Below are positions 48,129 to 56,911 of a stretch of 64,000 nucleotides of DNA, piece after piece; position 1 is the stretch's first letter; every line of letters starts with the position of its first letter. The notes under the pieces were generated by a model. That model was not told the DNA's origin. It was given only the letters and a program-made list of their open reading frames with translations, and ran no database searches. The stretch is taken from assembly GCF_014138285.1 (NCBI RefSeq), contig NZ_JACGXN010000007.1, positions 211,926-275,925 on the forward strand, given 5' to 3'. Source of the stretch: Phyllobacterium myrsinacearum (GTDB lineage: Bacteria; Pseudomonadota; Alphaproteobacteria; Rhizobiales; Rhizobiaceae). The position numbers and the translations under genes were made by a program.

Positions 48129-49094
48129 ATGAATCTGACACGCAGACATTTTGCCAAATTGGCAATGGCAGCCGCCTTTATCGCGCCTTTGGCGCTTCAC
48201 ATGCCAAATGCGCTGGCCAAGGACAAATATATCATCGGTTTCAGCCAGACCACGACCGTTGAACCTTGGCGCGTCCAGTTCAACAAGGATCTGGTGGCCG
48301 AAGCCAAGAACCATCCCAATGTTGAACTGCTGGTCGCCGACGGTCAGGACAAGACCGAAAAACAGGTGGCCGACGTTGAAAATTTCATCCGGCAGGAGGT
48401 GGATGCAATCCTGATTTCACCCAAGGAATCTGCTGGTCTGACGGGCGTCGTGGAAAAAGCCATGGATGCCGGCATTCCCGTGATTGTGCTTGATCGTAAC
48501 GTTGACACCGACAAGTTCACCCAATGGATTGGCGGCGACAATGTGGTGATCGGCGAAGCGGCAGGACAACACGCGGTGGAACTCCTCGGCGGCAAGGGCA
48601 AGGCCAAGGGCACCGTTGTTGAAATCTGGGGTGGCCTCGGTACACAGGCGAGCCACGACCGCAGCGATGGTTTCCACAAGTATACCGATGCGGAGAAGGG
48701 CATCACCTATCTTCTGGACAAACAGTCCGGCGACTGGAAGCAGGATCAGGCTTACAACATCATGGCGACCGCCTTGCGCAATCATGAAGACATAAAGCTG
48801 GTCTACGGCCACAATGATCCGATGGCCTATGGCGCCTATCTTGCCGCCAAGGATGCGGGCCGGGAAAAGGACATTCTGTTTCTCGGTGTCGACGGCTTGC
48901 CGAATGAAGGCGTTCAATGGGTCAACAAGGGTGAACTCGCCGCAACATTCCTCTATCCGACACCAGGAGCGGAAGGATTGCGCCAAGCTCTGAAAGTGCT
49001 GGCTGGCGAAAAGGTCGAAAAGAAAATCGTTCTTGGGACCGAAACCATCACGAAAGAGAACGCGCCGGAGATTCTCAAGAAGAACGGCCTCTGA
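48129..49094 (+). CDS. Sugar ABC transporter substrate-binding protein (CUT2)
   Basis: A 321-residue periplasmic protein. MNLTRRHFAKLAMAAAFIAPLAL has a twin-arginine-like TRRHF motif, and the signal is cleaved after NALAK or nearby. It has the Peripla_BP_4 fold: IIGFSQTTTVEPWRVQFNKD, ILISPKESAGLTGVVEKAMDAGIPVIVLDRNV and YGHNDPMAYGAYLAAKDAG. It is third gene of the GntR-controlled operon; no sugar kinase or dehydrogenase is linked. A strong terminator follows. Confidence 0.92.
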   Translation: MNLTRRHFAKLAMAAAFIAPLALHMPNALAKDKYIIGFSQTTTVEPWRVQFNKDLVAEAKNHPNVELLVADGQDKTEKQVADVENFIRQEVDAILISPKESAGLTGVVEKAMDAGIPVIVLDRNVDTDKFTQWIGGDNVVIGEAAGQHAVELLGGKGKAKGTVVEIWGGLGTQASHDRSDGFHKYTDAEKGITYLLDKQSGDWKQDQAYNIMATALRNHEDIKLVYGHNDPMAYGAYLAAKDAGREKDILFLGVDGLPNEGVQWVNKGELAATFLYPTPGAEGLRQALKVLAGEKVEKKIVLGTETITKENAPEILKKNGL

Positions 49095-49115
49095 GCATTC
49101 ATCGGGATACAAAGC

Positions 49116-49150
49116 GCGTAACCGCCTTCGACCATGGCGGTTACGCTTTC
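49116..49150 (+). terminator. Rho-independent terminator of the sugar ABC operon
   Basis: Perfect 11-bp arms GCGTAACCGCC / GGCGGTTACGC with a 9-base loop, followed by TTTC. It lies 22 bases after the binding-protein stop. Confidence 0.8.
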
Positions 49151-49341
49151 ATTTCCATCAGCAACCTACTTCCTGAACTCTGAACGCACACTGTCGTCTT
49201 GAATACAGAAGCCGGCAGCAGGCCCGGCTTGACGTCACTATTGGCCAGAAGATCATTGAGAGTCACAAAAAAACGGGAACGATGTCGGATGCCGACCCGT
49301 TCAATCGTCCTAGGGCAGTTGAAACAAGTGAGGACCAAACA

Positions 49342-49695
49342 ATGTCTTATGTTGATGGATTTGTACTTGCGGTGCCAAAAGAAAAGATCGACGCCTACAA
49401 AGCGATGGCCAGTGCCGCCGGTGATGTCTGGAAAGAATATGGAGCGCTAGCCTATGTGGAATGCATTGGAGACGATGTTCCCTATGGCGAACTGACATCG
49501 TTTCCGCGTGCAGTGCAGGCAAAGGACGACGAAGTCGTGGTCTTTTCATGGATTGTCTATACATCAAAACAAGAGCGTGATGAGATCAACAAGAAGGTCA
49601 TGGCTGATCCCCGCCTTGCCAGTGATAAATGGGGAATGCCGTTCGACGGCAAGCGCATGATCTACGGTGGGTTCGAGCCTTTCATGGAACTCTGA
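49342..49695 (+). CDS. DUF1428 family protein (RNA signal recognition particle-like annotation)
   Basis: A 117-residue cytosolic protein with the DUF1428 pattern: MSYVDGFVLAVPKEKIDAYK, the acidic-aromatic YVECIGDDVPYGE, FPRAVQAKDDEVVVFSWI and the closing FDGKRMIYGGFEPF. The dimeric ferredoxin-like (ABM) fold is known; function is not. The frame is open to 49282, but the ATG at 49342 is the family start. Confidence 0.93.
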   Translation: MSYVDGFVLAVPKEKIDAYKAMASAAGDVWKEYGALAYVECIGDDVPYGELTSFPRAVQAKDDEVVVFSWIVYTSKQERDEINKKVMADPRLASDKWGMPFDGKRMIYGGFEPFMEL

Positions 49696-49708
49696 CAACC
49701 TTTGGCGA

Positions 49709-49993
49709 TCAGCGGGCAAAAACGTCGAGTCCGAAAATAGCCACCGCATAGGCCAAGCACGGAACGAACCACAGCAGGGCCCACGCGCCGATACGGCGCT
49801 GGGTCAACGCCGCGCCAATGGGTCCACCGAGTGCGCTGACCGGCCAGCCGCACATTACATAAAAAATCATCCGCGCTTCGGGCGTAATCCCGCCATCGGA
49901 TGCCATGACCGAAATCCCGGCGAAAAACACGGCAAGCGGGAAAATCAGAAGGCAAATGATTGACCCAAGGATGAGAAGCACTTTCAAACGCAT
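49709..49993 (-). CDS. Small membrane protein of unknown function
   Basis: A 94-residue protein with three predicted helices: LLILGSIICLLIFPLAVFFAG, MIFYVMCGWPVSALGGPIGAAL and WALLWFVPCLAYAVAIFGL. I recognise no family. Its start lies nine bases downstream of the DUF2127 gene's stop, so the two are probably co-transcribed. Confidence 0.7.
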   Translation of the reverse strand: MRLKVLLILGSIICLLIFPLAVFFAGISVMASDGGITPEARMIFYVMCGWPVSALGGPIGAALTQRRIGAWALLWFVPCLAYAVAIFGLDVFAR

Positions 49994-50001
49994 CGACGCA
50001 C

Positions 50002-50475
50002 CTATGTCATTGAACGCTTATGCATGAGGCGGTACTCATGCCAGATAAGGATCATGATGAAGAGATCAAAAACGGTGAGGATGAGAAGCGGAATACTCTG
50101 TGTGTAGGAGTACCGGTACAGCTGGTAGGCAATGAAAAGGCCGAGAACGAATAGCGAAAGCGGATAAGCCCAGAGTTTATTGCGAAGCAACGCTATCACC
50201 AGCAAGGCTTTTATCACACCATGGCTGAGAAGATAAAAGGCGTAGAAATGCTGGCTGCCGACGGAGAAATCGCCCGCGAACTTCAGGAGGTGATTTGCGA
50301 TGAAATCGTCGGGATCGTTGATGAGGCGTGTCTGAGTGAACGTATCGACCATCGATCGGATGTGAGCCGTATTCACGAAAACCAGCACCAGCCCGCCAAT
50401 GCATTCGATCAGGGCATGGGCGCCCTTGAACACAATGCTGATCTGGAAAATCCGGTGAATGCGGTCTTCGTTCAT
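50002..50475 (-). CDS. DUF2127 family membrane protein
   Basis: A 157-residue protein with four helices and the DUF2127 pattern: FQISIVFKGAHALIECIGGL, FYAFYLLSHGVIKALLVIALL, WAYPLSLFVLGLFIAYQLYRY and ILTVFDLFIMILIWHEYR. Function is unknown. ATG 50475 (MNEDRIHRIF) is chosen; the frame continues to a TTG at 50541, which is less likely. Confidence 0.9.
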   Translation of the reverse strand: MNEDRIHRIFQISIVFKGAHALIECIGGLVLVFVNTAHIRSMVDTFTQTRLINDPDDFIANHLLKFAGDFSVGSQHFYAFYLLSHGVIKALLVIALLRNKLWAYPLSLFVLGLFIAYQLYRYSYTQSIPLLILTVFDLFIMILIWHEYRLMHKRSMT

Positions 50476-50620
50476 GGGAGCACCCGGTGGGGCCGCTGGT
50501 GGAACGAATTTGACATTCGCATCCCAATCAAAGGGTAGCAATTGTCAGAATCGGACCGCCAGGGTGGGAGATCGACTGCACATACGGCAGCAAAGCCGGA
50601 TGTGCCCTCATGAACATATC

Positions 50621-51034
50621 CTAGTCGACGCGGCGCCACACCGAGTTCTTGCAGAGCAATCCGCCAAGGACGCAACCTGATAATTCGATACCATTATCGG
50701 AAAGCTTTGCTTTGCCCGAATAGGTCTTGCCATTTTCCGTGTTGTACAGAGAACCCGCGTAGGTTCCTGAACCTGTGGGTTTCAGCGTAACGGCCTGCAA
50801 CCCCACAACCGGACGATCCCGCTTCGACGCATCAGGATTGTTGACGTCATTGACGGGATTGCTCATCCAGATGACCGTCCCGCAAACGCCGCTACCGCAA
50901 TCGACCAAGCGTACCTTCGTGCGCCCGGTATCGTTGACGTAAGTTCCTGTGATGTCGGGTGCCTGTGCCATAGCAGGCACAGTCATCATGGATGCAGCAA
51001 GCAAAGGCAAAATCAGATTATGAATCTTAAACAA
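50621..51034 (-). CDS. DUF2147 family secreted protein
   Basis: A 137-residue exported protein. TTG at 51034 with AGGAGAT upstream gives the signal peptide FKIHNLILPLLAASMMTVPAMAQ. The mature domain shows the DUF2147 hallmarks: GTYVNDTGRTKVRLVDCGSGVCGTVIW near its start and SGCVLGGLLCKNSVWRRV at its end. The fold is lipocalin-like; function is unknown. The 311 bases between this start and ntrY hold no other gene; the sequence from 51150 on is likely the ntrYX promoter region. Confidence 0.9.
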   Translation of the reverse strand: MFKIHNLILPLLAASMMTVPAMAQAPDITGTYVNDTGRTKVRLVDCGSGVCGTVIWMSNPVNDVNNPDASKRDRPVVGLQAVTLKPTGSGTYAGSLYNTENGKTYSGKAKLSDNGIELSGCVLGGLLCKNSVWRRVD

Positions 51035-51345
51035 TGAGTATCTCCTGTATACAAAATGATATTTCCTGCTGACTACATTAATACTCCGGCTAAATTTTGA
51101 CGCCAGCATTACCGCTGTTTCTTTTACGTTGAAAACCCAAGCATTTCGGCTTGCGCCAACAGATTTCCAAGCCGATTTCTTACGGATTTATCCGGTTTTT
51201 CACCTGAATTTCTTGAGCACGCCGCATGTCAAATCGGTTCACTAGTGAATTTACAAGTAATTTCTGCACAACTTTCCACGATAGGGCGTTGCATTTCCGC
51301 CACAATGTGTTGCATGAGTGCAACGTAGTTGGGATGGCATAAGCG

Positions 51346-53622
51346 ATGCTCATATCAAATTCGGTCAATCAATTCGGGAATTCGCTCGCGGCTGCCTCCG
51401 GCGGCAACACGCAGCGCTTTTACTCCCGTATTGGCGTTGTCACCGTTGTTCTGGCGCTTTTGACCACAGGCATTACGTTTTTCATCCTGACGGGCATGAC
51501 TCCCCTTCGCCCCGACAGCAACATCTCCTTCTTCCTGACCAGCATCAACGCTCTGCTGATTCTGGCTCTGATTGTCCTGATCGGCCGGGAAATTTATCGT
51601 ATCAGCCAAGCCAGAAACCGGGGAAAGGCCGCTGCGCGCCTGCATGTACGCCTGGTTGTATTGTTTTCGCTGGTTGCAGCAGTTCCCGCCATGCTTGTTG
51701 CCATCGTCGCCTCGGTCACTCTCGACCTTGGGCTGGATCGCTGGTTCGAAATGCGAACGACGACCATCGTCAATTCCTCGATCAGCCTCGCAAATTCCTA
51801 TATTCAGGAAAGCGCCCGCAATTTGCAGGGAACGACGTTGGAGATGGTCAGCGATGTGGATTCGCAGCGCTCGCTGTACAATCTTGATCGAAGCAATTTT
51901 AACCGGTTCCTTACCCAGCAGGCGAATGGCCGCGGCCTTATCGGTGCTTTGCTGATCCGCCCCAATGGCGACGTGGCCGTTCGTGCGGATATACGTACAA
52001 GCATAACAATCCCGCCTGTTGCAAAATCCATTCTCAAAACGGCGGAGGATGGCAGGCCGGTCCTTATACCGCCAGAACAGACCAATCTGTTGAGCGCTGT
52101 CGTGAAGCTGCAGCAAATACCCGACATGTTCCTTTATACGGTGCGCCCCGTTGACGGCGATATTCTGAACTCCATGCGGGCGATAGAGAGCAATACACCG
52201 GAAGCGCGCCAACTCGCGGCCAATGGGGTGAACACGCAAATTCTGTTTGCACTGCTCTATTTCGGGCTCACGCTGACGTTGCTCCTCTCGGCAATCTGGA
52301 CGGGTATTGCCGTTGCGGACCGGCTTGTCCGTCCCATTCGCCTGCTGATCGGTGCTGCGGATGATGTCGCGACCGGCAATCTTGATGTTGCTGTACCGGT
52401 GCGCCGGTCCGACGGTGACGTCGGGTCGCTTTCGCAAACCTTCAACACAATGGTACGCCAGCTTGGAACGCAACGCCGCGATCTCGTTGCCGCCAAGGAT
52501 CAGATCGACGAACGCCGACGCTTCTCGGAAGCTGTGCTCTCAGGCGTCACCGCAGGCGTGATCAGCGTAGACGGCGATGGCATTATCGGCATCATGAACC
52601 GCTCCGCAGAAGCCATGTTCGACCTTGATCCCGTCGCGGCCATTGGCAAGAATCTCACCGCGCTGGTGCCGGAGATAGGGCTGGTCTTTGAAGTTGCCCA
52701 CGCTACAGGTCGTCCTGTGTATCGTGAGCAGGTTTCCATGTCGCGGCGCGGCAGTGCGCGCACCTTCAATGTCCAGATCACCGTCGAAGATGCCGAATCC
52801 GTCGAGCATTCCTATGTCGTGACTGTGGATGACATCACCGATCTTGTGGAGGCGCAACGCTCGTCTGCCTGGGCGGACGTGGCGCGGCGCATCGCCCATG
52901 AAATCAAGAATCCACTGACGCCCATCCAGCTTTCCGCAGAGCGTATCCGCCGGCGTTACGGCAAGGTGATCACCGAGGACCGTGAGGTTTTTGACCAGTG
53001 TACGGAAACAATCATCCGGCAGGTGGGTGACATTGGTCGCATGGTCGATGAATTTTCATCCTTTGCCCGCATGCCCAAGCCTGAAATCAAGGCAATGGAT
53101 ATACGTGAAGCGTTGCGCGAGGCTTCGTTCCTGGTGGAAGTCAGCCGCAGCGATATTCGCTTCGAGCGGGATTTCGGCAACATTCCCCTGATTGGCCAGT
53201 TTGACGGTCGCTTGATCGGACAAGCCTTTGGAAACGTGATAAAGAACGCAGCAGAAGCTATTGAATCTGTTGTAAAAGAAGGATTAGGGGAGGGGCATAT
53301 CCGCATCCGGTCTAAGCAAGACGGCGATGCTTTGATTGTCGAGGTTACCGACAATGGCAAGGGTTTGCCACGGGAACATCGGCAGCGATTGCTTGAACCC
53401 TATATGACAACGCGCGAGAAAGGCACCGGCCTTGGCCTCGCAATTGTCAAAAAGATCGTCGAAGAACATGGCGGTCAAATAGAATTGCATGACGCACCCG
53501 AGGATTTTTACGGTGGGCGTGGTGCAATGATCCGCATGGTATTTCCAACTACCCCTACCGATACACAGACAGCCGAAATCACAAATCAATCGGCGAAACA
53601 GGTGAATTCAAATGGCATCTGA
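51346..53622 (+). CDS. ntrY: Nitrogen regulation sensor kinase NtrY
   Basis: A 758-residue membrane histidine kinase. Helices near 25-50, 65-85 and 100-125 precede a periplasmic sensor region (about 130-300), another helix (about 300-325) and a HAMP linker with RPIRLLIGAADDVATGN. A PAS domain follows (about 385-490). The kinase core has phosphoacceptor His in [21 protein letters not shown]-box FGNVIKNAAEAI, DNGKGL and GTGLGLAIVKKI. It is partner of NtrX, whose start overlaps its end by 11 bases. NtrYX controls nitrogen, nitrate and redox/envelope genes in relatives. Confidence 0.97.
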   Translation: MLISNSVNQFGNSLAAASGGNTQRFYSRIGVVTVVLALLTTGITFFILTGMTPLRPDSNISFFLTSINALLILALIVLIGREIYRISQARNRGKAAARLHVRLVVLFSLVAAVPAMLVAIVASVTLDLGLDRWFEMRTTTIVNSSISLANSYIQESARNLQGTTLEMVSDVDSQRSLYNLDRSNFNRFLTQQANGRGLIGALLIRPNGDVAVRADIRTSITIPPVAKSILKTAEDGRPVLIPPEQTNLLSAVVKLQQIPDMFLYTVRPVDGDILNSMRAIESNTPEARQLAANGVNTQILFALLYFGLTLTLLLSAIWTGIAVADRLVRPIRLLIGAADDVATGNLDVAVPVRRSDGDVGSLSQTFNTMVRQLGTQRRDLVAAKDQIDERRRFSEAVLSGVTAGVISVDGDGIIGIMNRSAEAMFDLDPVAAIGKNLTALVPEIGLVFEVAHATGRPVYREQVSMSRRGSARTFNVQITVEDAESVEHSYVVTVDDITDLVEAQRSSAWADVARRIAHEIKNPLTPIQLSAERIRRRYGKVITEDREVFDQCTETIIRQVGDIGRMVDEFSSFARMPKPEIKAMDIREALREASFLVEVSRSDIRFERDFGNIPLIGQFDGRLIGQAFGNVIKNAAEAIESVVKEGLGEGHIRIRSKQDGDALIVEVTDNGKGLPREHRQRLLEPYMTTREKGTGLGLAIVKKIVEEHGGQIELHDAPEDFYGGRGAMIRMVFPTTPTDTQTAEITNQSAKQVNSNGI

Positions 53623-54973
53623 CATTCTTGTTGTCGACGATGAGGTCGACATCCGCGAGCTTGTTGCAGGAATATTGAGCGATGAAGGGCACGAGACGCG
53701 TGTGGCTTCTGATGCAGACAGCGCATTGGCGGCGATCGATGATCGCATTCCGCGTCTGATTTTTCTGGATATATGGATGCAGGGCAGCCGTCTTGACGGA
53801 CTTGCTCTGCTTGATGAAATCAAGAGCCGCCATCCTGAAATTCCGGTGGTGATGATCTCCGGTCACGGCAATATTGAGACAGCCGTCTCCGCCATTCGCC
53901 GCGGCGCCTATGATTTCATTGAAAAGCCTTTCAAGGCCGACCGGTTGATTCTCATTGCCGAGCGTGCACTGGAAACGTCCAAGCTGCGCCGGGAGGTTTC
54001 AGATCTGCGCAAGCGCTCGACGGAAAGTTTTGAATTGCTCGGTACGTCGCTGTCGATGAACCATCTGCGCCAGACGATCGAACGCGTGGCGCCAACAAAC
54101 AGCCGTATCATGATTACCGGACCGTCCGGTGCGGGCAAGGAACTAACAGCACGCGCCATTCATGCTCTGTCTGCACGCTCAAAAGGACCGTTCGTCAATC
54201 TGAACGCCGCGACCATCACGCCGGAACGGATGGAAGTCGAGCTTTTCGGCACAGAATCCGATGGCGGCGAACGCAAGGTAGGCGCACTGGAAGAAGCGCA
54301 TGGCGGAATTCTCTACCTCAATGAAATTGCCGACATGCCACGCGAAACGCAGAACAAGATTCTGCGCGTCCTCGTCGACCAGCAGTTCGAGCGGGTGGGG
54401 GGAACCAAACGGATCAAGGTGGATGTGCGCATTATTTCGTCCACTGCACAGAACCTTGAAGCCATGATTGCCGAAGGTCGGTTCCGTGAGGATCTGTTCC
54501 ACCGGCTGGCCGTTGTTCCAGTCATTGTTCCGCCGCTGGCCGACCGCCGCGATGACATTCCAGCGCTGGTTGAATTCTTCATGACGCAGATTGCCGAACA
54601 GGCGGGTATCAAGCCGCGCAAGATCGGCCCCGATGCCATGGCCGTTCTGCAGTCCCACTCGTGGCCGGGCAATATCCGTCAGTTGCGCAATAATATCGAG
54701 CGGCTGATTATTCTGGCGCGTGGTGATGATCCTGAAGCAGTCATAACCGCTGATCTGCTACCCGCGGAAATCGGTGATACCTTGCCCAAGGCTCCGACCG
54801 AATCCGATCAGCACATCATGGCTTTGCCGCTGCGCGAGGCGCGCGAGCGCTTCGAGAAGGAATATCTCATCGCGCAGATCAACCGGTTTGGCGGCAACAT
54901 CTCCCGTACAGCTGAATTTGTCGGCATGGAACGCTCGGCACTGCACAGGAAGCTCAAATCCCTCGGGGTTTGA
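53612..54973 (+). CDS. ntrX: Nitrogen regulation response regulator NtrX
   Basis: A 453-residue response regulator: receiver domain with Asp53 (LIFLDIWMQGS), AAA+ domain with Walker A GPSGAGKELTARAI, and a Fis-type HTH at the end (ISRTAEFVGMERSALHRKLKSLGV, split by its turn). Where NtrC has GAFTGA, this protein reads LFGTESDGGERKVGALEEA, so the sigma-54-contacting loop is absent. NtrX of related alphaproteobacteria also lacks it and works with sigma-70. It overlaps ntrY. Confidence 0.97.
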   Translation: MASDILVVDDEVDIRELVAGILSDEGHETRVASDADSALAAIDDRIPRLIFLDIWMQGSRLDGLALLDEIKSRHPEIPVVMISGHGNIETAVSAIRRGAYDFIEKPFKADRLILIAERALETSKLRREVSDLRKRSTESFELLGTSLSMNHLRQTIERVAPTNSRIMITGPSGAGKELTARAIHALSARSKGPFVNLNAATITPERMEVELFGTESDGGERKVGALEEAHGGILYLNEIADMPRETQNKILRVLVDQQFERVGGTKRIKVDVRIISSTAQNLEAMIAEGRFREDLFHRLAVVPVIVPPLADRRDDIPALVEFFMTQIAEQAGIKPRKIGPDAMAVLQSHSWPGNIRQLRNNIERLIILARGDDPEAVITADLLPAEIGDTLPKAPTESDQHIMALPLREARERFEKEYLIAQINRFGGNISRTAEFVGMERSALHRKLKSLGV

Positions 54974-55107
54974 CGCTTCATTCTATCGCCAAGGCGTCGG
55001 CGGAGTACTTTGCGGGCTGATAGTATTCGGTTGCGACTCTCCCGTTTTTGCGGGACAGTCGACCGCCTTTGCTCTTCGGCATCGGTCCTTCATCATGGGA
55101 GTGAGGA

Positions 55108-55512
55108 ATGTTTCGTCCTGTCAATCCGTCCGGTCCGTCCATACCGGGCCTGTCTCAGGCCATGCTGATTGAAGGCGGCAAATTGCTTGTCCTGTCAGGA
55201 CACGTTCCCTTCGATTCGGAAGGAAAAATTCCGGCGAAAGATGTGGGCGCGCAGCTTGATCTTGTATTTTCGAACATTCAGTCCACGCTCAAGGCGGCAG
55301 GCACCGATTTTGCCAGCGTTGTCCGCCTGACCTATTACATCAGGGATTTCGATCAGAGCATGCTTCCCGAGATTCGGACGGTGAGGGATCGCTGGGTGAA
55401 TACCGACTGCCCGCCTGCCAGCAGCCTGATCGGTGTGGCAGCGTTGTTCCATCCCGACGTTCTCATTGAGGTGGATGCAACGGCCGTTATCACTGAGGGT
55501 GATGCAGGCTGA
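55108..55512 (+). CDS. RidA/YjgF-family protein
   Basis: A 134-residue protein of the Rid superfamily (enamine/imine deaminase). It shows GPSIPGLSQAMLI, LVLSGHVPFDSEGKIP, DFASVVRLTYYIRDF and the closing HPDVLIEVDATAVI. The catalytic Arg of archetypal RidA (about 105 in E. coli) appears replaced by Ser/Leu sequence (PASSLIGVAAL), so it belongs to another Rid subgroup with unknown substrate. GGAG and GAGGA precede the ATG. It overlaps trkA by one base. Confidence 0.88.
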   Translation: MFRPVNPSGPSIPGLSQAMLIEGGKLLVLSGHVPFDSEGKIPAKDVGAQLDLVFSNIQSTLKAAGTDFASVVRLTYYIRDFDQSMLPEIRTVRDRWVNTDCPPASSLIGVAALFHPDVLIEVDATAVITEGDAG

Positions 55513-56888
55513 TGCGTGTAATCATCTGCGGAGCAGGGCAAGTCGGATATGGTATCGCTGAACGGTTGGCCGCCGAAGACAACGATATTTCAGTGATCGA
55601 TACATCGGCCGAGCTCATTCAGGTAATACGCGATACGCTCGATGTGCGTGGCTTTGTCGGCCACGGCGCCCATCCGGATGTGCTGGCCGCGGCAGGAGCC
55701 GCGCAGGCGGACATGATCATTGCCGCCACGCTCTATGACGAGGTCAATATCGTCGCCTGCGAAGTGGCCCACGCGCTGTTCAACGTGCCAACCAAAATTG
55801 CCCGTATCCGTGCGCAGGCCTATCTGCAGCCGCACTATCAGGACCTGTTTTCCCGCGATCACATGCCGATCGATGTAATCATTTCGCCCGAGCTCGAAGT
55901 CGGCGAGATGGTGCTGCGCCGCATTGCCTTGCCGGGGGTTAGCGATGTCGTCCGTTTTGCCGATGAGAATATTACGGTGATGGCAATCGAATGTCTGGAA
56001 GATTGTCCCGTCATCAACACACCGCTGATCCAGCTGAGCGACCTTTTTCCCGACCTCCCGTCGACTGTCATGGCCATCATCCGCAATGACAAATTGTTCA
56101 TTCCGCGCTCAGCTGACCAGCTTTTTGCCGGTGATATTGCCTATGTGGCGACGACGAAACCGCAGGTGCGCCGCACGCTGGCGCTGTTCGGCCATGAAGA
56201 ACCTGAAGCGACGCGCATCGTTATTGCCGGTGGCGGTAATGTCGGTCTGTACGTTGCCCAGACGATCGAGGCAAAGCAGCCGCGAACCAAGGTCAAGCTG
56301 ATCGAACCCAACCTGATCCGCGCCAATGCTATTGCCGATGGTTTGCGGCGTTCCATGGTGCTGCACGGCAGTGCGCTGGATCAGAAATTGTTGCTGGAAG
56401 CCGAAATCCAGGATGCGGACCTTCTGGTTGCACTCACCAATGATGATCAGGTCAATATGCTCGCGGGTGTCATGGCCAAGCGTCTTGGCTGTAAATCCAG
56501 TCTCGTCCTTATCAACAATCCGGACTATCTGGATCTCAGCAAATCGCTGGGAATCGACGCCCATATCAGCCCGCGAAGCGTCACGATTTCGCGTGTGCTG
56601 CAACATGTACGCCGTGGCCGTATCCGGGCTGTACACAGCGTCCAGAAGGGCCGGGCGGAGATTATCGAGGCCGAGGCGCTTGAAACATCGCCGCTCGTTG
56701 GTGCCCCGCTGCGTGACCTCGACCTGCCTGACGGTTTGCGTATCGGAGCGATCTATCGCAATGGCGAGGTTATCCGTCCGGATGGTTCGGTTCGTATAAA
56801 ACCGCAGGACCGGGTGGTTATCTTCGCCACGGCCGAGGCGGTCAAACAGGTCGAGCAGATGTTCCGCGTCAGCCTCGAATTCTTCTGA
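55512..56888 (+). CDS. trkA: Trk potassium uptake regulatory subunit TrkA
   Basis: A 458-residue peripheral membrane protein gating Trk/Ktr potassium channels. It has two RCK_N-RCK_C repeats: the first Rossmann motif is VIICGAGQVGYGIAERLA (residues 3-20) and the second is IVIAGGGNVGLYVAQTIE (about 235). NAD(H) binding is expected. Location after ntrYX is typical; the ATG overlaps the RidA-like stop (TGATG). Confidence 0.97.
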   Translation: MRVIICGAGQVGYGIAERLAAEDNDISVIDTSAELIQVIRDTLDVRGFVGHGAHPDVLAAAGAAQADMIIAATLYDEVNIVACEVAHALFNVPTKIARIRAQAYLQPHYQDLFSRDHMPIDVIISPELEVGEMVLRRIALPGVSDVVRFADENITVMAIECLEDCPVINTPLIQLSDLFPDLPSTVMAIIRNDKLFIPRSADQLFAGDIAYVATTKPQVRRTLALFGHEEPEATRIVIAGGGNVGLYVAQTIEAKQPRTKVKLIEPNLIRANAIADGLRRSMVLHGSALDQKLLLEAEIQDADLLVALTNDDQVNMLAGVMAKRLGCKSSLVLINNPDYLDLSKSLGIDAHISPRSVTISRVLQHVRRGRIRAVHSVQKGRAEIIEAEALETSPLVGAPLRDLDLPDGLRIGAIYRNGEVIRPDGSVRIKPQDRVVIFATAEAVKQVEQMFRVSLEFF

Positions 56889-56911
56889 TCAGCAGAGGGA
56901 CAGATCCGATC

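Noticed and set aside
26408..51345. An integrative element (ICE or prophage) in the accessory block.
   Set aside because: No integrase, transposase, conjugation or phage genes, no tRNA at either edge and no obvious direct repeats.
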